Of a stretch of 64,000 nucleotides of DNA, positions 1-11,266 are shown piece by piece. Below the pieces are notes generated by a model, which did no database searches, was not told the origin of the DNA, and worked only from the letters and a program-made list of their open reading frames with translations. A program made the translations under genes and the position numbers. Positions within the stretch are counted from its first letter, which is position 1. Each line of letters begins with the position of its first letter. Source of the stretch: Vicia villosa (taxonomy: Eukaryota > Streptophyta > Magnoliopsida > Fabales > Fabaceae); assembly GCF_029867415.1 (NCBI RefSeq), contig NC_081185.1, positions 81,069,553-81,133,552 on the forward strand. Reading direction: 5' to 3'.

Positions 1-1753
1 TCATTAAGTATACATAAGTATAATCAGAACAATCGTCAATAAAAGTGATAAAATAATGTTTACTATTTCTAGTTAAGGTTCCATCTAATTCACATATATC
101 AGAATGTATAAGATCTAGGGGATTAGATTCTTTAATTATTGATTTATGTGAGGTCTTAGTTATTTTAGCTTGACTACAATATTCACATTTATTAGTATCA
201 TTCACATTTAATTTAGGAATTAAGCCTAAGTCGCTTGCATGAGAAATATCTCGCTTATTAACGTGACAAAGTCTAGCATGCCAAATATTAAAATCACACA
301 AAGAGTAAACGGAAGGAGAAACTTTATTAAAATCAACATTCAACTTAAACATGCCATCAGCGGCGTACCCTTTCCCAACAAAAATACCATTCTTAGTGAT
401 GGTGTACAAATCTGCCCCTATAGTTTGACTAAACCCTGCCTTATTTAAAAGAAAACCAGAAACAAGATTCTTCCTAATTTCAGGAACGTGCATGACGTCC
501 TTCAAGATCAAAGTCTTTCCTGAGGTGAATTTCAGCTCAACATCTCCAATTCCAGCAACATTAGTGGTGTGAGCATCTCCCAACAGCACTTTCTTATCTT
601 CAGCAATAGTGTATGTCTTGAACATAGCACGGTCATAGCAGACATGGCGAGAGGCACCAGTGTCTATCCACCAGCCATCACTTTCACCAACCATGTTGAT
701 TTCAGTGATCATAGCAACAAATGGCTCATCAGTCATGTTAATTTGAGCATTTGATCCAGCAGCAGGTTTAGGCCTGCTCTTACATTTCCTTGCCATATGA
801 CCCGGTTTTCCACAATTGTAGCAAGTGAAAACCGGAGCGTCATTTCTCTGTGGTGGTGGTTGCTGCCTAGCAAATGAAGCAGATGGGGCCCTAGAGGGAT
901 TCCCATTCTTAATTCGGTTCACAGCATTGCGGTTTTGATTCTTTAATGGTTTGCCAGTAGGCTTCAGAACCGCACCGAATCTCTTTTTGTTGTTCGAAAC
1001 AACTAAGACTTCATCTTTCTGATCTTGTCTCCGAGCTTCCTCTTCAATTCGGAGGCGAGTAATCAGACTCTCGATTGAAAATTCTTTTGTTTTGTGTCGA
1101 AGGACATTTTTGAAATCTTTCCAACCAGGGGGCAGTTTGTCAATTATTACAGCAATTTGAAATTGTTCATCGAGGGGCATACCTTCAGTAATGATTTCAT
1201 GAGCAATTTTCTGAAGCTCGTGGCTTTGAGCTTCCACAGACTTTTCATCCACCATCTTGTAATTCAAGTAGCGGCTCATAGCATATTTCTTTGCACCAGC
1301 TTCTTCGGTGTCATACTTCCTTTGGAGAGCTTCCCAAACCTGTTTAGCAGTCTTGTGATTACTATAGTAATCATATAGGTCATCAGCAAGACTGTTCAGA
1401 ATGTGATGTTTGCATAGGTAATCATTTTCTTACCATAGGGAAATTTCTTTTCGGAGCTGTAAGTCATCTGCTGCGGCTTTTTCTTTTGCAGCAGAGTCTC
1501 CATCAGACGTTTTGGAAGCTGCGTCCTTTTTGGAGGTTCCGTCAGATTCAGCAGTTGACTTACCATTAGTTATCTCGATTGATCCAGAAGGAACAATTGG
1601 GATGTCCTCAGTCAGAACGTGGGCAACCTTTTTCAGATTTAGGAAAAACTTCATCTTAGATTGCCAACGTTTGAAATTGGATCCCTCAAACTTGAATGGT
1701 TTGTCATTCACAGAAGCGGCCGCAGTATTACCGATAGTTTCCTCAGTCGACAT
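1..1753 (-). pseudogene. copia gag-protease-integrase polyprotein, partial, one premature stop
   Basis: The start is the ATG at 1753. The gag N-terminus contains FKFEGSNFKRWQSKMKFFL, typical of copia gag (UBN2). The frame meets a TAA at 1430-1432, where related elements read Glu (LW-stop-ENDYLC), and then by eye stays open in the same frame to the window edge. In order one sees a CCHC zinc knuckle (CYNCGKPGHMARKC, near 781-831), a protease site (WIDTGAS, near 660), a gag-pre-integrase motif (NIWHARLCHVNKRD, near 250-300) and the integrase start with a CxxC pair (CEYC, near 180). A single nonsense change in an otherwise open reading frame suggests a fairly young insertion. Reverse transcriptase and RNase H would lie outside the window. 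Confidence 0.85.
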
Positions 1754-2128
1754 GGCAGTTACAGAAATCGTCTTAAAATTGTTGTTTTTCGGTTTAAGAA
1801 AATAATGCCACAGAGGAAAATATCGGCTGAGTCGCGGATCGGTACGCTTTCTTTAAGACGTTTCGCGGTACTGCCAGATTTATGCAAAGCAGCTCGTAAA
1901 TACCCACGACGCCTCCAGGATAAAACAGCTCGTTTCAATACGATTCACACTTGCACGTGTGATGAATCGTTCTAAATGATACACCTTCTGATGGTTAAAA
2001 CCAGTCTTAGTATCTGGATTTATTCCAGTCGAAAAAAGAAAAGAATAATCTGAGATGAAGCAGAGTAAGAGAGAGGAGAGAATTCGAAATTGAATTCTGG
2101 AGTGCAGAACAAGTGAATGGAACAAATG

Positions 2129-2136
2129 TATTTATA
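2129..2136 (-). promoter_or_regulatory. LTR TATA box (TATAAATA)
   Basis: The minus strand reads GCCTATAAATACATTTG about 375 bp upstream of the gag ATG, in the right place for the LTR promoter of this copia element. The call rests on the motif and its position only. Confidence 0.5.
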
Positions 2137-2539
2137 GGCAAAAATATCCAACCGAGTGGACCAAAACGTGGGCAAAAATATAGCGGAGAGTTGAACCGGC
2201 CCAGTCAATATAGCCGTTATTTACTTGGTCAGCAGGCTTGGAGGACAAGTAAACCTAGTCAAAATCTAGGTTAAGACTTGGTCTAAGGACACGTCACCAA
2301 TTCGTATTAATTAATATTAAATATTAATTAATTTCTTATTTAATAGTATTTAATTTTTACCGAATTAATTAATTATTCAATGATAATTAATTTCTATTAA
2401 TTCGGGTTCCAAAAAAATTAATTCATGTAGACCGGACCGAGCCGATCCGGACGGACGGGCGGCGCGCGTGTGTCTTCTTGGCACATTGGTGTGTCCTCAC
2501 TCCTTAATAAAATTGTAGGTGCCCTTGGGCCCAACAACA

Positions 2540-2929
2540 ATTGTTCAAGTTGGAATATATATACACTACTAATATTTGTGTTCCCTCCAATGTGGGACTT
2601 AAAATGAACCTTTTCAAATTCATCTCCATATTAGCTCTTAATTGTGTTCATTTATTGCTCATTTAATGTCAATAAATCTTTCCAACTCTTCCTCCAAGTT
2701 ATCATCATTCCAAGTTCCAACATAGCAAAATACAGTTGCAACTCAATAACATAGAACATGATTTATTTCGCAAATGAAAAATGCAATTTCTAAGTATGCC
2801 ACTATATATGAACAGGAAAACCATGAATGATAAATTGATGAAAACCCATTTTGACAAAGTTACATATAGAATGCATGATCAATGGTAAGAAATCAAATAG
2901 AAGTAATGAGACTAAAGATTTGAGAAAGT
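2540..2929. other. intergenic spacer, no gene seen
   Basis: Mixed-composition spacer between the copia LTR and the DWNN fragment. It contains an LTR-like word, GTCCCACATTGGAGG, on the minus strand near 2588. No coding similarity is recognised. A reading frame that runs on from the DWNN exon to 2802 looks like intron or spacer translation. Confidence 0.4.
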
Positions 2930-3671
2930 ATTGTAGTTCAGTAACAATTGGTAATCCTGTCCGTCCTGGAACCCGTCTAATTAACACTGAAGTATTTTTA
3001 GGAATCAACATTTCTTCATCAAGATACTCTGAAATTTGAAGAGTCAATGTAAAGCCTATTATAAGCACTATCATAATACAAATCTCACAGCAAATTTGGC
3101 TAAGCAAAAGTGTATCCGAACTTAATTTTAAACGTGATACATTTGTTATGTTAGATGGGAGTAGAAAAACTTGTACTTTAAGAGGAACAAAAAGTACTGC
3201 AACATTATCCATCACCATATTATTTGGAATAAAATGGAGACCTAAAGGGCGGTAATCTTCACTTAAGAAGAACCGTAGAACAGCTTTTCAACAATAAAAC
3301 ACTTAAACCGAATCAAGATTATTGACCCTAATTAAGATAATAGCCGGTGTAGCACCCACTGCTTTTTCAAATTATCATTTGTGTCGCCGTGTTAGTATAG
3401 ATAAAGATAATAGAAAACTGATAAACATAGATAAATCAAAATAAGAACAGACCTTCGTTGGTCTGGGCGTTGGTGACCAGTAGGTCGAAATCAGTACCCC
3501 TCCCTAAATGCTTGGATACAAAAATATTTTGTTTCAATGTGCCAACAGAGACGAAAGGACCATCCATGGGAATTGAATCGTAATCTTTTGCAATCTTAAA
3601 TTTATAATACAACCATCCATGGGAATTGAATCGTAATCTTTTGCACTCTTAGATTTATAATACACCGCCAT
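2930..3671 (-). pseudogene. DWNN-domain (PQT3/RBBP6-like E3 ligase) gene fragment, frameshifted
   Basis: Two exons are readable on the minus strand. Exon 1 starts at the ATG at 3671 (MAVYYKSKSAKDYDSIPMDG) and runs to about 3453, ending LLVTNAQTNE before a GT donor. Exon 2 begins near 3028 after a TTTCAG acceptor and reads EYLDEEMLIPKNTSVLIRRV, then PGRTGLPIVTE. The phase joins cleanly as NE|EYLDEE. This is the ubiquitin-like DWNN domain found at the N-terminus of plant PQT3-like and animal RBBP6 E3 ligases. A 53-bp tandem duplication inside exon 1 (3560-3612 and 3613-3665) shifts the frame, and the zinc-knuckle, RING and later exons are absent. It is therefore a truncated, broken copy. The gene symbol is withheld because only the N-terminal domain is present. 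Confidence 0.82.
3560..3665. repeat. 53-bp tandem duplication inside the DWNN exon
   Basis: Two directly adjacent 53-bp units (3560-3612, 3613-3665) begin CCATCCATGGGAATTGAATC and differ at only a few bases. Since 53 is not a multiple of three, the second unit is read out of frame from the ATG at 3671. The copy further from the ATG is the one in frame with the rest of the domain. Confidence 0.9.
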
Positions 3672-4533
<862 letters not shown>

Positions 4534-4661
4534 CTACATTAATAATTTATTTATATAAATATTATTTGTTTCATTTTGACACAAAAACATAAAACGTATT
4601 ATATTTTAAATAGAGATTATTATAATATAGATTATTTAAATAAGAACTATTAATACTTTTA

Positions 4662-4791
4662 GGGTAATGCTAAAAGTGTATTGAATTAGTTACAAATATA
4701 TATTTAATTTTATTTTTTATTTTATTCATGACAAACTTTCTAAATGTTAATTTCTTAACATGTGTCCTTAGGGAACAGGTTAGCATTACCT
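4662..4791. mobile_element. Mutator-type MITE, 130 bp
   Basis: Inverted ends GGGTAATGCTAA and (rc) AGGTAATGCTAA enclose 130 bp of non-coding AT-rich sequence. It is flanked by an exact 9-bp direct repeat ATACTTTTA (4653-4661 and 4792-4800), the duplication length typical of Mutator-superfamily insertions. It shares its end motif with the element at 5449-5697. Confidence 0.85.
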
Positions 4792-4800
4792 ATACTTTTA

Positions 4801-5439
4801 TATATATAATAAATAAATAAATTATAAGAATCAAATATTATAAAAGAATAAAATACTTAATTTATTGTTCCTTATTCCGGTTATATGGATCAAATATTAT
4901 AAGAGAATAAAATACTTAATTTAACATGTGTAACAATTATTAAAATCATGTCTTATTAATTTACTATTGTCTTTTTATGTTCCAAAACTTGAATTTGTGT
5001 TTAAAATATAATGCATTAATATTTCTAATTGACAAAATAACAGTATAATTGACACATTATAACATTAAACTATAAAAACAACATTCAAATAGAAACAAAA
5101 AATTCTTCTAAAACGATACTTAAAAAGCAATGGAGAAAATGACATTTATACTAAAAATTGATATAATATTTGTTTCAACACAAAGCACCAGACAATTATG
5201 ATATATGAAAATACACAATTTTCTTATGAAAACACAATTTTTTTATGAAATACTCAAATACTCAAATTTGGTTTGATAGTTATATTTCAAGATACATGAT
5301 ATAGGTGATATAATTAATTCTCACCTCTCTTTGTCATGACTTTGTTTTTAATTTCTTTACAATATTTCCTTATATGTTTATATTAATAAAATAAAATCAA
5401 TAATTATCAATTTTAATTATGATTTAATATCAATTACAA
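4801..5439. other. AT-rich spacer, no gene
   Basis: Very AT-rich sequence with a short duplicated phrase (CAAATATTATAA.AGAATAAAATACTTAATTT occurs twice between about 4830 and 4925). No coding frame, RNA gene or element end is recognised. Confidence 0.4.
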
Positions 5440-5448
5440 TTTTTTTAA

Positions 5449-5697
5449 GGGCAATGCTAACGAGTGCCCCAGGGGCACTGGTTAAGAGTATAAAAATGAT
5501 ATGTTTTGTTATTAATACTTGTATTCATTGCATTAAAAATAGAAATAATTGACTTCTTTTAAGTAACAAAATTTATGTTTTATTGGAAATATTTGTATTT
5601 AATGAATTGAAAATTGAAATGATTAACTTATTTAGACAGTATTTTCTTTATTTGGAAACCTTAAAGAGTGCCCCGGGGGCACTCGTTAGCATGACCC
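5449..5697. mobile_element. Mutator-type MITE, 249 bp, with palindromic terminal repeats
   Basis: The ends read GGGCAATGCTAACGAGTGCC and (rc) GGGTCATGCTAACGAGTGCC; similarity runs about 35 bp and includes an internal GTGCCCC-N-GGGGCAC palindrome at each end. The exact 9-bp direct repeat TTTTTTTAA flanks it (5440-5448 and 5698-5706). No coding capacity. It would be mobilised by a MULE transposase in trans. Confidence 0.9.
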
Positions 5698-5706
5698 TTT
5701 TTTTAA

Positions 5707-6733
5707 TTGTCGGTTTTAACTGATACAATCTTAATAATAGATACAAAATAAAATATACAATTAACACTTATTAAATTCATTAATGATTTCTTAAAAATAC
5801 AATTATAAATTAAAAAATTTCATCTTACTTATCAATTATACTAATTAGAACATAAAAATTTATGCATATTCAATTAAAATTATAATATTATGATATTACA
5901 GTATTTGAATGATTAAGAATACAAATAGCTATATGTTGGGTTATATTCAACATTTGATTTTTACAAAGTCGTTTATGAAAATTATTATGAAGGTCATAAT
6001 TAATACATACCATGACATCACTATAATTTATTAAAAAAAACATTAATTTAGTGGAAGCAGCAATATAAAGTTATTATTGAATTATATACCGAGTACATTG
6101 TATAAATGGAAGGATCTAATTCAATACAACTAAATTAATAATAAATAATTATTAAATTATTTTTTATTTAAAAACTATTAAATTAGTAAATTTTTTTTGA
6201 TTAAAAAAACTATTTTCTACAATTAACAAAAAAAAAACATAAGTTTATAATATATAGAATATATTTCATTTTTTTTAATTATGACATATATTACTTATAT
6301 TGATATTAAATATATATATAATAAATTTAAGAATTTATTTTGTACTTTTTATTTATTTATAGTAGTTTTAATTAATTTATCATCTCATTTATTGCTTTTG
6401 AAAATTTATCATTATTACAATTTATTTTTAATAAAAAAGAGAAACTTTATTATAATAATTGTTACAAATATATGTTTTTAATTTGGATGTCATCTTGATT
6501 GATTCTCTTTTTATTTAACACAGTTAATTTTTTTTAAAACTTACATAAATTATTAATAAATTAGAAATGTCTAATTTATTTTATAATTTATAAAAAAAAT
6601 TAGTTAAATTAAATTTTTTATATATACTATTAATAACAATGACATTTTATGTATGCAATAGTAATCTTACTTTAAATAAAATTTTTAAATTATAAATATT
6701 TTTAAAATATTTTTTTTAATTAAAAAATATTTA
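5707..6733. other. AT-rich sequence ahead of a Helitron 3' end
   Basis: No gene is visible. Part of it is probably the body of a non-autonomous Helitron whose 3' terminus is at 6734-6763. A matching 5' TC terminus could not be picked out in such AT-rich DNA. Confidence 0.35.
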
Positions 6734-6763
6734 ACCCGTGCGAGGCACGGGTCTAACTACTAG
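6734..6763 (+). mobile_element. Helitron 3' terminus (hairpin plus CTAG)
   Basis: An 8-bp perfect stem, ACCCGTGC-GAG-GCACGGGT (6734-6752), is followed 7 bases later by CTAG (6760-6763) and then T. Plant Helitrons end in a short GC-rich hairpin close to CTRR and insert between A and T; all of these marks are present. The 5' end is unassigned, so only the terminus is annotated. Confidence 0.65.
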
Positions 6764-6925
6764 TTAATAGTAAATAAATATGGAGAGTTTATGAGAGAGA
6801 GAGTGTGTTAAATAAAAGAGAAATGAGAAAAAAAAGTTTTGCGTAGAGAGAAATGGGTAAAATGGAGTGTTAAAGTGAACTTAAGAAATTTCCGAGGGTT
6901 TTGCGTGCAATACAGGTCTCTTATC

Positions 6926-8143
6926 ATGTCTCTTCCAAGTCTCCCTCCTGAACTTATCGAGGAAATTCTTTCATGTCTTCCGGTGAAACTTCTCGTGAGA
7001 TTGACATGCGTTTACTCGAATACTGGAATTCGCTCATCTTTGATCCAAGATTCGCTAAACTTCATCTTGAAAGAGCACCCAAACACACACACACCCTAAT
7101 TTTTATGCAATATGAAAATTAATGCAATATGAAAACAAAGAAATTTATAGTTGGTTATGGAACCCTAGTTTACAATTAATATCCAGAAACTCACCAACTT
7201 TGTCTTTCATGCATCCTAATCTCTGGGTGCACCTTGGATTTGGCTATGATGATTCAGGAGACACATACAAGGTCAGTCAAATTTCAATTTTGATTGTGTT
7301 ACTTAGTTGCACAATTGCATTTCATAGTTCATACCTAACATAATCAAGTTGTCAATTTCATCTCAAATGATTAAAGGCTCTTTCAAATATATGTTGTCTG
7401 ATTTTGTGTATTGGTTTAAAAAGTGACACCATTCTTTAGTTTAACCACATGCATTTTTGTTATTTACTCCATGCAAGGTGGTGGCTGTGTTATGGGATCA
7501 TACAGCGCAGAAATGGGAGGGGAGAGTTCATTGCATGGGCGATAGTTGCTGGAGAAAGACTCTCGCTTGCCCTAATTTTCCAACTCTACTAATTAGAACT
7601 CCCATCGGACGATTTGTTAATGGTAGTGTTAACTGGTTAGCGCTTAACAACTTAAACTATCATGAGTATGAATGGAAAGATGTTACCATCGAACAGTTAG
7701 TGATCTTTTCGCTTGATCTGCGCAACGAAACATGTAAGTATATTTTGCTGCCTAACAGTATTGGTGAAAAGCCCCAAGATGAACCAGAACCAGCTCTTTC
7801 TGTTTTAAGGGGTTGCCTGTGCCTTTATTATAACCACATGAATACTCATTTTGTTTTGTGGGAAATGAGAGAGTTTGGAGTTCAAGAGTCTTGGACTCGT
7901 TTGGTGAATCTTCGCTATGCGCAGATTCAATGGGATTTTGTGCCTGATTTGCGGCTGTTGCCGGTGTGTCTGTCGGAAAATGGAGATGTCCTGATGCTGG
8001 CCTGCCCACTAGCTTGGCATGATGTTGTTATGTATTATCGAAGAGATGGTAGAGTTGAACATATTGAAGTTCCTAACAACCCAATTTTTTATGCCTATGA
8101 ACATATGAAGAGCTTGGTTTTGCCTCGGCCTCATCCACATTAA
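6926..8143 (+). pseudogene. F-box/FBA protein gene, copy 1, exon 1 degenerate
   Basis: Homologous to the intact copy at 51768-53289. The ATG at 6926 opens a recognisable F-box (LPPELIEEILSCLPVKLLVR), but about 2 extra bases after CGTTT near 7013 shift the frame, and the middle of exon 1 (the GSTNGLVCL region in copy 3) is missing, with short AT-rich DNA around 7100-7130 in its place. The exon end (GFGYDDSGDTYK) and GT donor at 7272 survive. Exon 2 (7478-8143, after a TGCAAG acceptor) is fully open, 221 codons plus stop, with the FBA hallmarks VNWLALNNL, FSLDLRNE, HFVLWEMREFGVQESWT and YAYEHMKSLVLP. Intact members would act as substrate adaptors of SCF ubiquitin ligases; this copy is unlikely to make a full protein. 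Confidence 0.85.
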
Positions 8144-8626
8144 GCTCCTATGCAGCAAACTGCTCGTTTTTTTTATAGTTTGTGTTAGATTATTCAAGTG
8201 TTGTAATGACTACTGATGGTTTCTTAATTGTGTTTTCCTTAGCTAGTAAAACTATTTAGTTGGGCAAAGATATTTTAATTACTTAATGAATCAAAGTGTT
8301 TGGATTGGATGAAGATATTTTAATTTTCTATTTATTAATTACTATTATGAGTTAGTTTTCTACAGCACACACGCTGTGTCTGATTTAAAATAGGACTATG
8401 ATTACAAAGCGACTATAAATAAAATACATTGGATTTATTCTTAGTAAAGAAAGTATACATACTCATATAACCCTTTATTCCAAGTCATAATACATGTAAG
8501 GTGTAACCCTTTCCTTCTTTCATGATATTAATTAAAATGAACTACATGTTCAATATTTATTGAAAAGCAAGAGTATATACATAAACACACCACAGAAATA
8601 AACTTCACGTACCATCCTACAAACAA
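8144..8626. other. 3' flank of F-box copy 1, shared with copy 3
   Basis: Bases to about 8365 match the 3' flank of copy 3 near 53380-53480 (shared phrase GGATTGGATGAAGATATTTT). The match then stops and resumes near 11978. From 8366 to 8626 lies the 3' side of the minus-strand Kunitz gene; no separate gene is seen. Confidence 0.6.
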
Positions 8627-9235
8627 TTATTCTTTTTGAAACACAACTGGGAGTGCACCACCATCGAGTGCCAACAGAATCTTTCCATTTTCACGAATAA
8701 CACCAACAGTCCCACATTCAAACTTACAAGCAGAGCATACCTCTGTGGGGCACCATTGGATGTTATAGATACCGCTAGTTTGTGTTGACACAATCCTAAA
8801 GAAGTTACCGTATGCTCCAGCTGTACTGTCATCCCTTCCGGTTATAATAAGCCTCCTTCCGCTTGTAGCATCTTTCTCACCCACTCTCCATTCGGTGGAC
8901 TGCGCGCAACTTGAGGAAGCTGCAAATATTACTCTCAAGTCTCTGTCAAGAAGCACGTCGTCCTCATCATGACGGGGGACAAAGGGTGTGAATACCACCG
9001 GCAAACCGTTTGCCAAGTCAGTGTTGACAAGACCAACTTGCAGAGGGCACGGCGCATTTCCTGTGATCAATATAGGACCTCCTCCGTTGCCTGTGATAGC
9101 AGGCCTGATGAAGTATTCCTCATCGTCCTCAACTGCGTCGCCACTTGTGTCTATCACAATTTGGGCTATTGATGTTGTTGCCATCAAAAGCCACACATGA
9201 GCAAGGATGAATACAGTGAGGAATCTAGTTGACAT
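8627..9235 (-). CDS. Kunitz-type protease inhibitor, secreted
   Basis: A single-exon 202-residue protein, the usual size for plant Kunitz (STI) inhibitors. Residues 1-24 form a hydrophobic signal peptide, so it should enter the secretory pathway. The mature start IVIDTSGDAVEDDEEYFI matches the family signature ([LIVM]-x-D-x-x-G), followed by YFIRPAITGNGGGP. Cysteines lie at 63, 110, 162, 167, 170 and 174. Cys63-Cys110 and Cys162 with one of the later cysteines would make the two classical disulfides; the extra pair in WCPTEVCSACKFECG is seen in some legume members. The inhibitory loop should lie between residues 82 and 100 (TPFVPRHDED region), and its P1 residue is not certain. The C-terminal strand LPVVFQKE fits the fold. 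A TATA box lies about 75 bp upstream. The reading frame is intact and the gene looks functional, plausibly in defence or seed/nodule protease control; the target protease cannot be read from sequence. Confidence 0.93.
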   Translation of the reverse strand: MSTRFLTVFILAHVWLLMATTSIAQIVIDTSGDAVEDDEEYFIRPAITGNGGGPILITGNAPCPLQVGLVNTDLANGLPVVFTPFVPRHDEDDVLLDRDLRVIFAASSSCAQSTEWRVGEKDATSGRRLIITGRDDSTAGAYGNFFRIVSTQTSGIYNIQWCPTEVCSACKFECGTVGVIRENGKILLALDGGALPVVFQKE

Positions 9236-9307
9236 TATGGATTAATCTTACTGGCTCACAAGACGACTTAGACTTTTGGTGTTGTTGCTGTTGATTGCTA
9301 GGCAAAG

Positions 9308-9317
9308 TATTTATAGG
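9308..9317 (-). promoter_or_regulatory. TATA box of the Kunitz inhibitor gene
   Basis: The minus strand reads CCTATAAATACTTTGCC, giving a near-consensus plant TATA box about 75 bp before the start codon at 9235. The CAACAGCAACAACACC stretch downstream is a plausible short 5' UTR. Confidence 0.7.
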
Positions 9318-10496
9318 ATTAATCATGATACCATGCAGCGAATAGAATGATTCACGAGTAAACAAAAGTAGAATTAAATAATTTACATCAATTTTCATAT
9401 TGTAAACTTGCTCTGTAACTCCTACCGAACAAATTAAATAATCAATGTTAGCGGGAATTGTTGAATAAAAGTAAGCATTATATGTTGCTTTGTTTTGATC
9501 GCACGATTTTGATAGGGTGGAAATGGTGAATTTATTCCTAGTTTGAATCGTCCAGTTCATGAAGTATATGTAGTTACGTACACAAACCAAATTCTACAAG
9601 AACACTTTCATTGTTTTCCTTCTGTCCCTAAATTAATTAATGATTAAACAAAATGTTACATTTCGTGCATAGCTTTCTTAAAAGTATGATATATTAATTT
9701 ATGCAGGCATATACAGTTTCAATGACAAAATTGTAATTTGTTTGGATTGTAAAAGAGTGAAAATTTATAATAAAATTGTAAATCTGGCTATGCTAATAAA
9801 ATATCTATTTGTATTACACCAGTGCGTATCCGGTATAAAAAATGGTTAAATATACAAAGCGTGGAATTTATTTAATTTTTTGTTTAATTTTTCTATTAAT
9901 AGTTTTTTAGGTTTTCATAAATAATTTTTATTAATATTTTTAATGAATTGTTTTTTTAATTTTTAAATTTTAAAACTATAACGTTTGTGCCATAGCCCTT
10001 TATGTATAAGAGGCGGCCCAGTTACTGACGTTGTTTTTAATTCATAAGTTCAATGCATCACTTCTTATATAAACACTAATGTTTATTTAATGAAAATCGA
10101 TGTGAGACTCAAAACCAATATATGATGTATGTTGTTCAAACTTTCCATGATTCAACAACAAACAACTATGCTCTGAGTTTCTCTGCAACAAGCAAACAAG
10201 GTTGTTTTGAATAGCAGACTAATTTAACGCAAGTAAACAATCGTCCCACACATTCCTATCACCAACATCTCTCATTACCTCCCACCAACAGCTATTGTGG
10301 TGCTGCAATAATATCCTTTGTTGGTGAATATTTGTTGCACATGTTATTCATAGACTCAGATTATTCAAGCAGCCATTCAAGCATAGTTGGACAAGAATTT
10401 CAATATGAAATGTAAAAGAAAGTCCCACATCGAAATTTCAATGACAAATAAAAGTGTTAAAAGTCTTTTAAACAATAAATTTCAAATGCTCAGATA
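9318..10496. other. spacer upstream of the Kunitz gene
   Basis: No gene recognised. The first few hundred bases are probably Kunitz promoter. The rest is AT-rich, with an LTR-like word (AGTCCCACATCGAAATTTC) near 10421. Confidence 0.35.
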
Positions 10497-10712
10497 TTGG
10501 ACTACTGTGTTAGGCTGCTTGGTCCAATGTTGACAGGGTATGCAGATCCTTCGAATTTATCCATGACTGACGATGTTCTTCCTCGCTGTCGTGAGATACT
10601 TGACATGTCGCAGGTAGGCATTGCCGACGGTTCATTTTTGTATCATCAACGACGTAGAGGCGGGGCCAGAGGTAGAGGAGAGGAGGAGGATGTTGTCCGA
10701 CACACACAATAA
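10497..10712 (+). CDS. small hypothetical ORF, possible C-terminal gene fragment
   Basis: A 71-residue frame (starts MDYCVRLLGPMLTGYADPSN; ends in an Arg/Gly-rich then acidic tail GGARGRGEEEDVV). The segment DDVLPRCREILDMSQVG looks like real protein sequence rather than chance translation. It may be the C-terminal piece of a plant-mobile-domain or transposon-related protein, but I do not recognise it with certainty. No promoter or upstream exon is evident. It could equally be a chance frame. Confidence 0.25.
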   Translation: MDYCVRLLGPMLTGYADPSNLSMTDDVLPRCREILDMSQVGIADGSFLYHQRRRGGARGRGEEEDVVRHTQ

Positions 10713-11258
10713 TGATGCCTATGATTTTATTGATGTGTGTATTTTGATTACATTTATGTACTTTATTTTGATTGTGCATATGACACTATTTGGATGATTT
10801 ATACAATGTATTATTTTGGCATACTATATTTCATTTTCTTTAAATTACACTACTTTGATGTACTATAATTTGATGTTCCATTTTTTTTTAATAAAAGTTG
10901 AGTTTTGGAGTGAAATGTAGTTGATTTTAAATATAACAGAATATTCTGTTGGTACATCTATGGAACATTCTGTTCTTAAAATATTTCTTAGATACATCTA
11001 CGGAAGATTTACTGAACTCATTGAATTTTCCCAATGTTCACTATGTTTTTAACGCTTCCGAAGATGTATCTACGGAAAAAAAACCAAATTTTGTTAAAAA
11101 AATAGTACTTCTAGATGTGTATCTACGAAATCAGAAAACATAATTGAAATTTTGCAAGCCAAATGACTAAGAAATTCAAGGGGTGGATTGAGATATTCTC
11201 ATTGTTTATGTCGTTACATACCATTTCTATTCTATAAGCACAATCTATTTTAAGCCTT
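10713..11258. other. spacer with repeated GATGTATCTACGGAA words
   Basis: The phrase GATGTATCTACGGAA and variants (GATACATCTACGGAAG, GTACATCTATGGAA) recur between about 10950 and 11130, possibly the end of an unrecognised element. No gene is supported. Confidence 0.3.
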
Positions 11259-11266
11259 TCGCCAAG

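Larger units (their letters stand above)
1..2539 (-). mobile_element. Ty1/copia LTR retrotransposon, 5' part, cut by left edge
   Basis: Read on the minus strand, this is a putative 5' LTR (about 2539 down to roughly 1900), a leader, gag from 1753, protease, and the start of integrase, leaving the window at base 1. The LTR is proposed from a copia-like first end, TGTTG (rc of the bases ending at 2536 or 2539), and a TATA box at 2129-2136. The inner LTR edge and a primer site could not be placed: no TGGTATCAGAGC was found. The 3' half lies outside the window, so target duplications cannot be tested. Confidence 0.85.

Noticed and set aside
2802..3218. A standalone 138-residue protein on the minus strand
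   Set aside because: Only the middle part is a DWNN exon; the two ends are intron and spacer translated through.
7752..8009. Minus-strand frames opposite the F-box exons (also 52960-53286)
   Set aside because: Shadows of the real exon 2 coding strand.
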